64,000 nucleotides of DNA from Pseudomonas sp. HN11 (lineage in GTDB: Bacteria > Pseudomonadota > Gammaproteobacteria > Pseudomonadales > Pseudomonadaceae). Below, piece after piece: positions 57,416 to 64,000 of the stretch; position 1 is the stretch's first letter, and every line of letters begins with the position of its first letter. Both the position numbers and the translations under genes were made by a program. The stretch lies in NCBI RefSeq assembly GCF_021390155.1, contig NZ_CP089985.1, positions 5,349,501-5,413,500 of the forward strand. Direction: 5' to 3'. The notes beneath the pieces are model-generated. The model saw only the letters and a list, made by a program, of their open reading frames with translations. It did no database searches and was not told the origin of the DNA.

Positions 57416-57955
57416 TCAGCGCGGCGCCGGGGTCCGGATTTCACCGCTGGCCAATCGTGAAGCGCTGTTGCCGATCGGGTCTTCGGCGTTGAGGTCCGCG
57501 CCCTTGGCCTTCAACTCATCCAGCAACTCGACACGCTTGAACAGCCCGGCGTACATGGCTGCCGTCTGTCCCGCGCCGTTGCGTTGGTCGGGGTTGCAGT
57601 CAGTGGCCAGCAGGCGCTGGGCAATTTTCAATTCGCCCTTGAAAATCGCGCCCATCAGCGCTGTGTTGCCGCGTTTGTCCTGCATGCAGGCGTCGGCTCC
57701 GGCATCGAGCAGGCGTTCCACGAACGGGCCCTGGCCGTGGTAGGCGGCCAGGATCAACGCGGTGTAACCCTTGTCGTCCTGGGTATTGAGGCTGTAGCCG
57801 GAATCGATGAAGGTGTTGAGCATGTCGAGGTCGCCACGGCGGGCAGCGTCGAAATAGTAGTCCTGCAACTGAGCCTTGAGCGCGACCGGGTCGGGAGACT
57901 CGGCATGGGCGACAAAGGCCAGCATGGCCATCAGCAAGCCGATAGAAATTCGCAT
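57416..57955 (-). CDS. ankB: AnkB, secreted ankyrin-repeat partner of catalase
   Basis: 179 aa with a signal peptide (MRISIGLLMAMLAFVAHA) and four ankyrin repeats (DYYFDAARRGDLDMLNTFID, GYTALILAAYHGQGPFVERLLDAGAD, GNTALMGAIFKGELKIAQRL, GQTAAMYAGLFKRVELLDELKAKGADLN). ATG 57955 follows AGGAGAA. It lies 59 bp after katB in the same direction; in P. aeruginosa AnkB is needed for full KatB activity in the periplasm, which both signal peptides support. Confidence 0.93.
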   Translation of the reverse strand: MRISIGLLMAMLAFVAHAESPDPVALKAQLQDYYFDAARRGDLDMLNTFIDSGYSLNTQDDKGYTALILAAYHGQGPFVERLLDAGADACMQDKRGNTALMGAIFKGELKIAQRLLATDCNPDQRNGAGQTAAMYAGLFKRVELLDELKAKGADLNAEDPIGNSASRLASGEIRTPAPR

Positions 57956-58014
57956 GGGTTTTTCTCCTGCCAAGGGCCGACGCCCGATCAAGGACGTCGG
58001 CCGTAACCAACGAA

Positions 58015-59556
58015 TCAGTCAGTCAGTTTTTCCGCCAGCGCCTTCACGCGCGCCAGGTCACCCTTGGCGACCTTGGCCACGCCAGTGCCGTATTCCGGGT
58101 CAGCCTTGTAGAGGAACGACAGGATGATGTGCTTGCTCTCATCATCGGTGGTAGCCAGCGAGCCGCCAAAGTTCTCGATCAAGTCCTGACGCTCTTTCTT
58201 GGTGAAGGAGCGGTAAAGATCACCGGCCTGCTTGAAGTTCTGCTCGCGCTGGATCTTCGCCTGCTGGGTGCTGCCCGACAGGGCCGACTGGCTGTAGCGC
58301 GCGGTTTGCGGCTCGTCCCGTGGCAGCAGACGGCTTGGCTGGTAGTTCACGCCCGTGGTGGTCTTGCCGAAGTTCATCGCGCCGTCCTGGTTACCGTTGT
58401 TGACAGTCACCCGTGGCGCGTTGATCGGCAGTTGCAGGGCGTTGGCGCCCAGGCGGTACATCTGGGTGTCGGCGTAGGAGAACACCCGGCCCTGCAGCAG
58501 GCGGTCCTCAGACGGTTCGATGCCCGGCACCAGGTTGGCCGGCGCCATGGCCACTTGCTCGGTTTCCTGGAACACGTTGGCCGGGTTGCGGTTCAGCACC
58601 ATCTGCCCGACCTTGCGCTCAGGCACATTCGGCCAGATCTTGGTCGCGTCCAGCGGGTCGAAGTCGAACTTGGCCAAATCTTCAGGTTTGAGCACCTGCA
58701 CATACAGGTCCCATTTGGGGAAGTCGCCCTTGTTGATGTGAGTGACCAGGTCGTTGGTCATGTGGCTGTAGTCGCGACCTTGTACTTCGGTGACCTGCTT
58801 GGGATCGAGGTTCTTGATGCCTTGCAGGCTCTTCCAGTGGAACTTGACGTAGTGCACTTCACCCTTGGCGTTGATCAGCTTGTAGGCGTGCACGCCGTTG
58901 CCGTCCATTTCCCGATAGCTGGCAGGGGTGCCGGAGTCGGAGTACAGCTCGGTCAGCGTGCGCGTGGATTCGGGCACGTGGGAGAAAAAATCGAAGCGAC
59001 GGGAATCGTCATCCAGGTTGGTGCGTGGGTCTGGCTTGAAGGCGTGGACCATGTCCGGGAACTTGATCGCGTCGCGGATAAAGAACGTCGGGAAGTTGTT
59101 GCCTACCAGGTCCCAGTTACCCTCAGCGGTGTAGAACTTGGTAGCGAAACCGCGCGGGTCACGCAAGGTTTCCGGCGAGTGGTTGCCGTGGACCACGGCG
59201 GAGAAACGCACGAACACCGGGGTGGCTTCGCCGGCCGCGAACACCTTGGCCTTGGTCAGGTCGCTGAGGTTGTCCGTGACGGTGAAGGTACCGTGGGCGC
59301 CGGTGCCACGCGCGTGTACCACGCGCTCAGGGATACGTTCGCGATCAAAGCGCTGCAGCTTCTGGATCAACTGCACGTCTTGCAGCAGGACCGGGCCATT
59401 GGCACCGGCTGTCTGCGAGTTCTGGTTGTCGCCCACCGCAGCACCGTTGTCGCGTGTCAGGTTGGCGGCGTGTACGGACAGGGAAAGCAGGCTGGCGCTC
59501 GCCAGTACCAGCACGCATCGCGCTGAAACAGGCCCGCGGCTCATTGGATTCTTCAT
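58015..59556 (-). CDS. katB: KatB, secreted clade-1 catalase
   Basis: 513-aa heme catalase with an N-terminal signal peptide (ending SLSVHA, then ANLTRDNG). The active-site His is in ERVVHARGTGAHGTF, the Asn in NNFPTFFIRDAIKFPDMVHA, and the heme-ligand Tyr region is YADTQMYRLGANALQLPINAP. It degrades H2O2 in the periplasm. AGAGGAAAC precedes the start. It is first in katB-ankB and divergent from mscL; in pseudomonads this gene is induced by peroxide through OxyR, but I see no firm OxyR site. Confidence 0.95.
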   Translation of the reverse strand: MKNPMSRGPVSARCVLVLASASLLSLSVHAANLTRDNGAAVGDNQNSQTAGANGPVLLQDVQLIQKLQRFDRERIPERVVHARGTGAHGTFTVTDNLSDLTKAKVFAAGEATPVFVRFSAVVHGNHSPETLRDPRGFATKFYTAEGNWDLVGNNFPTFFIRDAIKFPDMVHAFKPDPRTNLDDDSRRFDFFSHVPESTRTLTELYSDSGTPASYREMDGNGVHAYKLINAKGEVHYVKFHWKSLQGIKNLDPKQVTEVQGRDYSHMTNDLVTHINKGDFPKWDLYVQVLKPEDLAKFDFDPLDATKIWPNVPERKVGQMVLNRNPANVFQETEQVAMAPANLVPGIEPSEDRLLQGRVFSYADTQMYRLGANALQLPINAPRVTVNNGNQDGAMNFGKTTTGVNYQPSRLLPRDEPQTARYSQSALSGSTQQAKIQREQNFKQAGDLYRSFTKKERQDLIENFGGSLATTDDESKHIILSFLYKADPEYGTGVAKVAKGDLARVKALAEKLTD

Positions 59557-59843
59557 CGAGGTTTCCTCTGGTTTTTTTAGTGCACATTCAGTTGTGCTTG
59601 CCAGAGGCTAGTGACCCAAGAGTCAGAAGATAAATAGAAAAGTCATACCAACCCGATTAATAAAATAATCTGTTAACTCACTGATATTCGGCGTATTTCG
59701 CGCGCGATTGGTGGCACTTTGCAAACTATTTGCGATTTAATGTGTCGATAAAAACCAACAGTGTTAGAAGTTGTGTCGGGCAAGCCCGTTACAGCTGACT
59801 TACACTGTGTCCCACCCTTCTCATCTGTAACAAGGAATAACCT

Positions 59844-60263
59844 ATGGGCGTGATCAGTGAGTTCAAGGCCTTCGCGGTCAAAGGTAATGTGGTCGACATG
59901 GCCGTCGGTATCATCATCGGTGCAGCCTTCGGCAAAATTGTGTCCTCGTTTGTAGGCGATGTGGTGATGCCACCACTCGGTCTGTTGATCGGTGGGGTGG
60001 ACTTCGGTGATTTGGCCGTGACGCTCAAGGCGGCGCAAGGCGACGCGCCTGCGGTGATCCTGGCTTACGGCAAATTCATCCAGAGCGTGGTGGACTTCCT
60101 GATCGTCGCATTTGCGATCTTCATGGGTGTGAAAGTCATCAACCGTCTGAAACGTGAAGAAGCCGTTGCGCCGAAGCTGCCACCGGTGCCGACCAAGGAA
60201 GAAGTGTTGCTGGGTGAGATCCGCGATCTGCTCAAGGCACAGAACGATAAGCCGCTTCAATAA
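59844..60263 (+). CDS. mscL: MscL, large-conductance mechanosensitive channel
   Basis: 139 aa, with the N-terminal amphipathic helix ([36 protein letters not shown]), the pore helix TM1, a loop, and TM2 ([20 protein letters not shown]), then the cytoplasmic helix bundle ([15 protein letters not shown]). It opens under membrane tension to relieve osmotic downshock. AAGGAA precedes ATG 59844. A terminator follows. Confidence 0.98.
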   Translation: MGVISEFKAFAVKGNVVDMAVGIIIGAAFGKIVSSFVGDVVMPPLGLLIGGVDFGDLAVTLKAAQGDAPAVILAYGKFIQSVVDFLIVAFAIFMGVKVINRLKREEAVAPKLPPVPTKEEVLLGEIRDLLKAQNDKPLQ

Positions 60264-60277
60264 GCATCTGCTTGAAC

Positions 60278-60306
60278 AAAAGGCGCCTGCTAGAGGCGCC
60301 TTTTTT
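60278..60306. terminator. Bidirectional terminator, mscL / fpr
   Basis: Stem AAAAGGCGCC / GGCGCCTTTT with a 7-base loop, AT-rich on both sides (AAAA left, TTTTTT right). It lies between the convergent mscL and fpr genes. Confidence 0.92.
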
Positions 60307-60307
60307 A

Positions 60308-61084
60308 TTACCAGTAGTTTTCCACCGCCACCTGACCGGGGCGGCGGCTCAAGCTCAGGTTCATATCGCGCTGTTTGAGCAACTGGCGTGTGTCATCGAC
60401 CATTTGCGGGTTGCCGCAGATCAGCACGCGGGAATGCTCCGGTGTCAGCTCGAGGCCGGCTACACGTTCAAGCTCGCCATTTTCGATCAGGGTGGTGATG
60501 CGCCCATTCAACGCGTCGGGATACTGCTCACGGGTGACGATGGGAATGTAGGTGAGTTTATGCGCGTACTCGGCCAGGTATTCACGCTCGCCCAATTCTT
60601 TGATCAGTGCCTGATAGGCCAGTTCTTTGGCTTCCCGTGCGCTGTACACCAGAATGATGCGTTCGAATTTCTCCCAGACTTCGAAATCCTGCAGGATCGA
60701 CAGGAACGGTGCCACCCCGGTGCCAGTCCCCAGCATCCACAAGTCGCGGCCATCGACGAAACGGTTCAAGGTCAGGAAGCCCGTCGCCTGGCGCTCCACC
60801 ATCAAGGTATCACCCACCCGCAGGTGGCTCAGCTCGCTCGTGAACTCACCGCCTGGGACCACGATCGAGAAGAAATCCAGATGCTCGTCAAACGGTGAGG
60901 AGACCAGCGAATAGGCACGCCATACGGTACTGCCATCCGCTTTGGTCACGCCCAGCCGCACGAACTGCCCCGCCGTGAAACGAAAGCCCGGATCGCGGGT
61001 GGTGCGCAGGGTAAACAGGCTGGGGGTCAGCGATTGCACGTCGAGCAAGGTCTGGCGGGTGAATTTCTCAGCACTGGCCGTCAT
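60308..61084 (-). CDS. fpr: Ferredoxin/flavodoxin-NADP+ reductase
   Basis: 258 aa, FAD-dependent reductase. FAD-binding RAYSLVSSPFDEHLDFFSIVV, NADP-binding GTGTGVAPFLSIL and the Pro-containing CGNPQMVDDTRQLL are all clear. The C-terminal aromatic NYW stacks on FAD. It keeps ferredoxins reduced and supports redox defence; in this class expression is often tied to oxidative stress. GGAGTCC precedes the start. Adjacent to mscL. Confidence 0.95.
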   Translation of the reverse strand: MTASAEKFTRQTLLDVQSLTPSLFTLRTTRDPGFRFTAGQFVRLGVTKADGSTVWRAYSLVSSPFDEHLDFFSIVVPGGEFTSELSHLRVGDTLMVERQATGFLTLNRFVDGRDLWMLGTGTGVAPFLSILQDFEVWEKFERIILVYSAREAKELAYQALIKELGEREYLAEYAHKLTYIPIVTREQYPDALNGRITTLIENGELERVAGLELTPEHSRVLICGNPQMVDDTRQLLKQRDMNLSLSRRPGQVAVENYW

Positions 61085-61465
61085 GGGGGACTCCGTTCTA
61101 CAGGTGCCCTAGTGTCCCTCAAAGTCGCGTGCGGAAACACCTACGGTTGGTAGTGGCATGGCGCAATCAAGCGATAGTGGCTATCTAATTGCACCCCAAA
61201 TCAATTCGCTATTAGCCTTTCAACCAGCTTCACAGGCGCGCTGTTAGTTGATCGTTACACCGCTCCCAAACCACTAATAATCCGTGAATTTTCAATTGCC
61301 TGCTTCCTGACTACCACTGAACTCCTCGCAAAAAACTCTTAAATACCCGTGCGCAAGAACGAAATTCTCCATCTGATATGTAAGGTATGTCCTACACTCT
61401 TTTTCGTGCAGCGTTGGGGGTCCAGGACGTACCCCAAGGCACGAAGCAGCCCATGGAGAGTACCA
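61085..61465. other. fpr - luxR-type intergenic region
   Basis: 381 bp between the divergent fpr and LuxR-type genes. It is more AT-rich than its surroundings and must hold both promoters. I looked for a lux-box palindrome and for a luxI gene and found neither. The open frame upstream of 61466 has no good start. Confidence 0.5.
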
Positions 61466-62176
61466 ATGATTACCTGGCGCAACACACGCCTCTCCAAACT
61501 GGAAGGCGAAGACGAGATCACCAGCGTTTTTGAAATGGTGATCAACAAGACTTATGAGCTTGGTTTCCAACACTGTTCCTTCAAAATGAGTCCCAACCGT
61601 CCCGAAAACCAAGTCAATCCGATCGAATTCACAAACTATCCAAATGAGTGGAAATCGCTGTATGAGCAAGCGCGTTTCTTTGAAGTGGATCCCGTCGTAA
61701 AGCAGTGCATGGAGAGCGTACTACCTCTCGTCTGGGAGGAAGAAACATTTAAAGACGTACCAAGCCTTTGGTCATTGGCACAAACCTTAGGTGTGCATAG
61801 GGCGTTGACTATCACCGTGCATGATTTCCGAGGCGTGTTCAGCATGCTGACCCTGAGTCGTGCACAGCGGGACGTCAGCCCGGAAGAACTCTATGAAAAA
61901 GCGGGCCTGGTGCTATGGCTTTGTCACGCAATGCACGCTGTCGTGGCGCAGAAGTATGCTGCCCCCTCCGACATCAGCCCGGCCAGCAAACTGACCCCGC
62001 GAGAACGGGAGGTCCTCAGGTGGTCCGGCATGGGCAAGACCGCCTCAGACATCGCCACCATCCTGTGCTTGTCCGAGCGTACGGTTGGCTTTCATATGAG
62101 CAGGTGCTTCATAAAGCTTGGGGTCAATAACAAAATTGCCGCTGTGCTCTGTGCCGCGCGTAGCGGGATTATTTGA
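61466..62176 (+). CDS. LuxR-type quorum-sensing solo regulator
   Basis: 236 aa from ATG 61466 (after GGAGAG). It has an N-terminal autoinducer-binding domain and a C-terminal LuxR HTH (LTPREREVLRWSGMGKTASDIATIL, then LSERTVGFHMSRCFIKLGVNNKIAAV). In TraR numbering the ligand residues Trp57, Tyr61, Asp70, Pro71 and Trp85 are all kept (WKSLY, then FEVDP and LVW at the right spacing). The usual Gly113 seems to be Ala in GVHRAL. No luxI is near, so it reads signals made elsewhere in the cell or by other cells. The frame is open to 61349 without support. Confidence 0.88.
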   Translation: MITWRNTRLSKLEGEDEITSVFEMVINKTYELGFQHCSFKMSPNRPENQVNPIEFTNYPNEWKSLYEQARFFEVDPVVKQCMESVLPLVWEEETFKDVPSLWSLAQTLGVHRALTITVHDFRGVFSMLTLSRAQRDVSPEELYEKAGLVLWLCHAMHAVVAQKYAAPSDISPASKLTPREREVLRWSGMGKTASDIATILCLSERTVGFHMSRCFIKLGVNNKIAAVLCAARSGII

Positions 62177-62335
62177 CCGACAAAGAAACACCGCATGTAT
62201 TCACGCTGAAAAAAACGTAACATTTACGGCCAATTCTGAGTGTTGAGCAGCCCATCGGGCGCCGCCCGCAGTTCATTCAGACGGTTCGGCCCGTTATTGC
62301 CGAACACCCATCGTTTAACCAGAGCCTCCCCCGCC

Positions 62336-63460
62336 ATGCCCCTGCTCGAAAGCCCCTTCGCCCAGCTCGATCTGATCCGCCAGCCAGAGCAACATAACGA
62401 TCCGCTGCAAGCCTTCGATGCCGCCGACGAGTACCTGCTCCATTATCTGGCCGAACAGCAACCGACTACGGCGACGCGCGTGCTGGTGCTCAATGACAGC
62501 TTCGGCGCCCTGGCCGCCAGCCTTCAGGGGCAGGTGCAGGTCACGTCCAGCGGTGATTCGTTTCTGGCCGCCCAAGGCTTGGAGAAAAACCTGGTACGCA
62601 ACGGCAAGGCTTTTGACGCTGTGCCGTTTATCCCAGCTAGCCAAATCCCGTCCGGGCCTTTCGACCGCGTGCTGATCCGCGTGCCAAAAACCCTGGCGCT
62701 GCTTGAAGAACAATTGATCCGCCTGCAAGGGCAACTGGCACCGGGCGCGCATGTCGTCGCAGGGGCGATGATCAAGCACTTGCCAAGGGCGGCGGGCGAG
62801 TTACTGGAGCGCTACATCGGGCCGATGCAGGCGTCGCTAGCGGTGAAGAAGGCGCGCTTGCTGATCGCCACCGCTGACGACCGTCCCGTGGCCGTCTCGC
62901 CCTACCCCACCCGCTATAACTTGGAAGCACCGGCCATCGAACTGCTGAACCACGCCAACGTGTTCTGCCGCGAAAGCCTGGACATCGGCACCCGCGCGTT
63001 CCTGCCCCACCTGCCGAAAAACCTGGGCAATGCCCGGGTGGCGGACCTGGGTTGCGGCAACGGCGTGTTGGCGATTGCCAGCGCCATGCAAAACCCCGAA
63101 GCGCAGTACACCTTGGTAGACGAGTCCTATATGGCCGTGCAGTCGGCGGCCGAAAACTGGCAAGCCGCCCTGGGTGATCGCGATGCAGTCGTACGCGCCG
63201 CCGATGGCCTGGCTGGCCAGGAACCTGGCTCGTTGGACGTGGTGCTGTGCAACCCGCCCTTTCACCAGCAACAGGTCGTCGGTGACTTCCTCGCCTGGCG
63301 CATGTTCCAACAGGCGCGGGAAGCCCTGGTGGTTGGTGGCGCCCTCTATATAGTCGGCAATCGCCATCTGGGCTATCACACCAAGCTGGCGCGTTTGTTC
63401 AGGGGTGTCGAGCAAGTCGCCACCACGCCAAAATTCGTGATTCTCAAAGCGCGCAAATAA
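62336..63460 (+). CDS. rlmG: RlmG, 23S rRNA guanine-1835 N2-methyltransferase
   Basis: 374 aa. The N-terminal RlmG/RsmC inactive methylase-like half is followed by the catalytic SAM domain: ARVADLGCGNGVLAIASAM (motif I) and VVLCNPPFHQ (motif IV, NPPF as in N2-guanine methylases). It modifies G1835 of 23S rRNA for ribosome assembly. I chose ATG 62336 (MPLLESPFAQLDLI); the frame is open earlier without support. Two hairpins follow the gene. Confidence 0.93.
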   Translation: MPLLESPFAQLDLIRQPEQHNDPLQAFDAADEYLLHYLAEQQPTTATRVLVLNDSFGALAASLQGQVQVTSSGDSFLAAQGLEKNLVRNGKAFDAVPFIPASQIPSGPFDRVLIRVPKTLALLEEQLIRLQGQLAPGAHVVAGAMIKHLPRAAGELLERYIGPMQASLAVKKARLLIATADDRPVAVSPYPTRYNLEAPAIELLNHANVFCRESLDIGTRAFLPHLPKNLGNARVADLGCGNGVLAIASAMQNPEAQYTLVDESYMAVQSAAENWQAALGDRDAVVRAADGLAGQEPGSLDVVLCNPPFHQQQVVGDFLAWRMFQQAREALVVGGALYIVGNRHLGYHTKLARLFRGVEQVATTPKFVILKARK

Positions 63461-63463
63461 AAA

Positions 63464-63493
63464 AACCCTGCTCATCTCGCGACAAGCAGGGTT
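63464..63493 (+). terminator. Hairpin after rlmG
   Basis: Stem AACCCTGCT / AGCAGGGTT with a 12-base loop, 3 bases after the stop codon. A preceding A-run also makes it a terminator in the minus direction. Confidence 0.75.
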
Positions 63494-63499
63494 GAAAAG

Positions 63500-63517
63500 C
63501 CGGGCCGCAAGGCCCGG
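63500..63517 (-). terminator. Hairpin after the cio operon small gene
   Basis: Stem CCGGGCC-GCAA-GGCCCGG, 7-bp perfect with a GNRA-type loop, between rlmG and the convergent DUF2474 gene. With the neighbouring hairpin it separates the two transcripts. Confidence 0.7.
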
Positions 63518-63526
63518 ATCGGGATG

Positions 63527-63694
63527 TCAGTGAGTGGTCAGGCCCGCCGCATTCATGAACATGCGCATCAGGCTTGCCACGATGAACAGGGCCAGCACAC
63601 TGCCGGTCCAGATCATCGCCAGCCACCCCAGGCGCCGCCACAACGGCTGCTTCTCGGCCTGTTCGATCTCGTGCAACGTAGGTTTGCCGGACAT
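63527..63694 (-). CDS. DUF2474 small subunit of the bd-type oxidase
   Basis: 55 aa, read directly from the minus strand: start MSGKPTLHEIEQAEKQPLWR, one membrane helix (WLAMIWTGSVLALFIVASLM), end MNAAGLTTH. It has the form of the DUF2474 family, small single-pass proteins linked with cyanide-insensitive oxidase genes, comparable in role to CydX. A strong TAGGAGGGT precedes the start. It lies 12 bp after the stop codon of subunit II, in the same operon. Confidence 0.85.
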   Translation of the reverse strand: MSGKPTLHEIEQAEKQPLWRRLGWLAMIWTGSVLALFIVASLMRMFMNAAGLTTH

Positions 63695-63706
63695 GAGACG
63701 ACCCTC

Positions 63707-64000
63707 CTAGTGATAACCGTCTTCGTGGGTGACCTTGCCGCGGAACACATAGTAGCTCCAGAAGGTGTAGCCCAGGATGAACGGGATGATGAACAAGGTG
63801 CCGACCAGCATGAAGCCTTGGCTCTGCGGCGGCGCGGCGGCGTCCCAGATCGACACGGAGGGCGGAATGATGTTCGGCCACAGGCTGATGCCCAACCCGC
63901 TGTAGCCCAGGAAGATCAGCACCAATGTCAGCAGGAACGGCGTGTAGTGCGCATTGCGTGCCACGGCGCGGAACAGGCCGTACATGGTCACCAGCACCAG
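63707..64000 (-). CDS. cioB: Cytochrome bd-type quinol oxidase subunit II (C-terminal part)
   Basis: The last 97 residues of CydB/CioB; the gene continues past the window edge. The visible part has three membrane helices (LLTLVLIFLGYSGLGISLWP; MLVGTLFIIPFILGYTFW) and ends in YYVFRGKVTHEDGYH. The PNIIPPSVSIWDAAAPPQSQ loop is typical of the cyanide-insensitive (CIO) subgroup. It is the second subunit of a quinol oxidase that does not pump protons. A DUF2474 gene follows at once. Confidence 0.92.
   Translation of the reverse strand: MVLVTMYGLFRAVARNAHYTPFLLTLVLIFLGYSGLGISLWPNIIPPSVSIWDAAAPPQSQGFMLVGTLFIIPFILGYTFWSYYVFRGKVTHEDGYH

Noticed and set aside
59557..59843. OxyR site between katB and mscL
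   Set aside because: katB is expected to be OxyR-controlled, but I could not find the ATAG/CTAT tetrad spacing in this interval.
61085..61465. lux box for the LuxR-type regulator
   Set aside because: No 18-20 bp palindrome of the lux-box form was visible.

Overview
The window is a piece of a Pseudomonas chromosome, most likely of the P. fluorescens group. Three things point there: gene order (dnaJ-dnaK-grpE / recN / fur / bamE / rnfH-ratA / smpB / lldR / lldP-dld / ssrA on the left; morA-glyA / cobW-like / ybdD-cstA / mapZ / radA / ankB-katB / mscL / fpr on the right, both matching P. aeruginosa PAO1 blocks from memory), Pseudomonas-type REP and REPIN repeats, and high-GC codon use. No rRNA or ordinary tRNA genes were seen; the only RNA gene is tmRNA.

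Layout. 1-8.6 kb: heat-shock chaperone operon (two visible sigma-32 promoters), SOS gene recN with a LexA box, fur, the BAM lipoprotein bamE, rnfH-ratA and smpB. 8.6-14.2 kb: lactate use (lldR, lldP, iron-sulfur D-lactate dehydrogenase) with the usual lldD missing. 14.3-15.1 kb: a small secreted protein and ssrA (tmRNA). 15.1-29.95 kb: an integrated accessory region at the 3' end of ssrA. It holds a P4-type integrase, a second integrase with a coupled small ORF, a TIGR04141/DUF6119 gene, and a type I restriction-modification operon with two HsdM genes separated by a 59-codon ORF. Beyond a repeat of the ssrA tail lies a second small cargo, an HNH nuclease, bounded by a third tail repeat. Integrase arm-like repeats (GGTATTCCA) stand at both ends of the larger element.

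29.95-46.4 kb: a threonine-rich leader ORF with terminator, a broken cysteine-hydrolase gene, a small DUF3077-like gene behind a structured leader that can hide its ribosome binding site, several envelope proteins and lipoproteins, a membrane glycosyltransferase, a Lon-like protease (asrA), a GreA/GreB-like factor, gdhA and ettA. 46.7-64 kb: morA (c-di-GMP), glyA, a COG0523 GTPase, ybdD-cstA (pyruvate/peptide carbon uptake), mapZ (c-di-GMP PilZ adaptor), radA, ankB-katB (peroxide defence), mscL, fpr, a LuxR solo, rlmG, and the end of a cyanide-insensitive bd oxidase operon (cioB plus a DUF2474 small subunit).

The most promising leads are the structured leader before the DUF3077-like gene (30852-30981), the dual-HsdM operon with its small ORF, the tandem ssrA-tail repeats that mark two successive cargo insertions, the Thr-rich leader ORF, and a perfect 30-bp inverted repeat that overlaps the morA stop codon.
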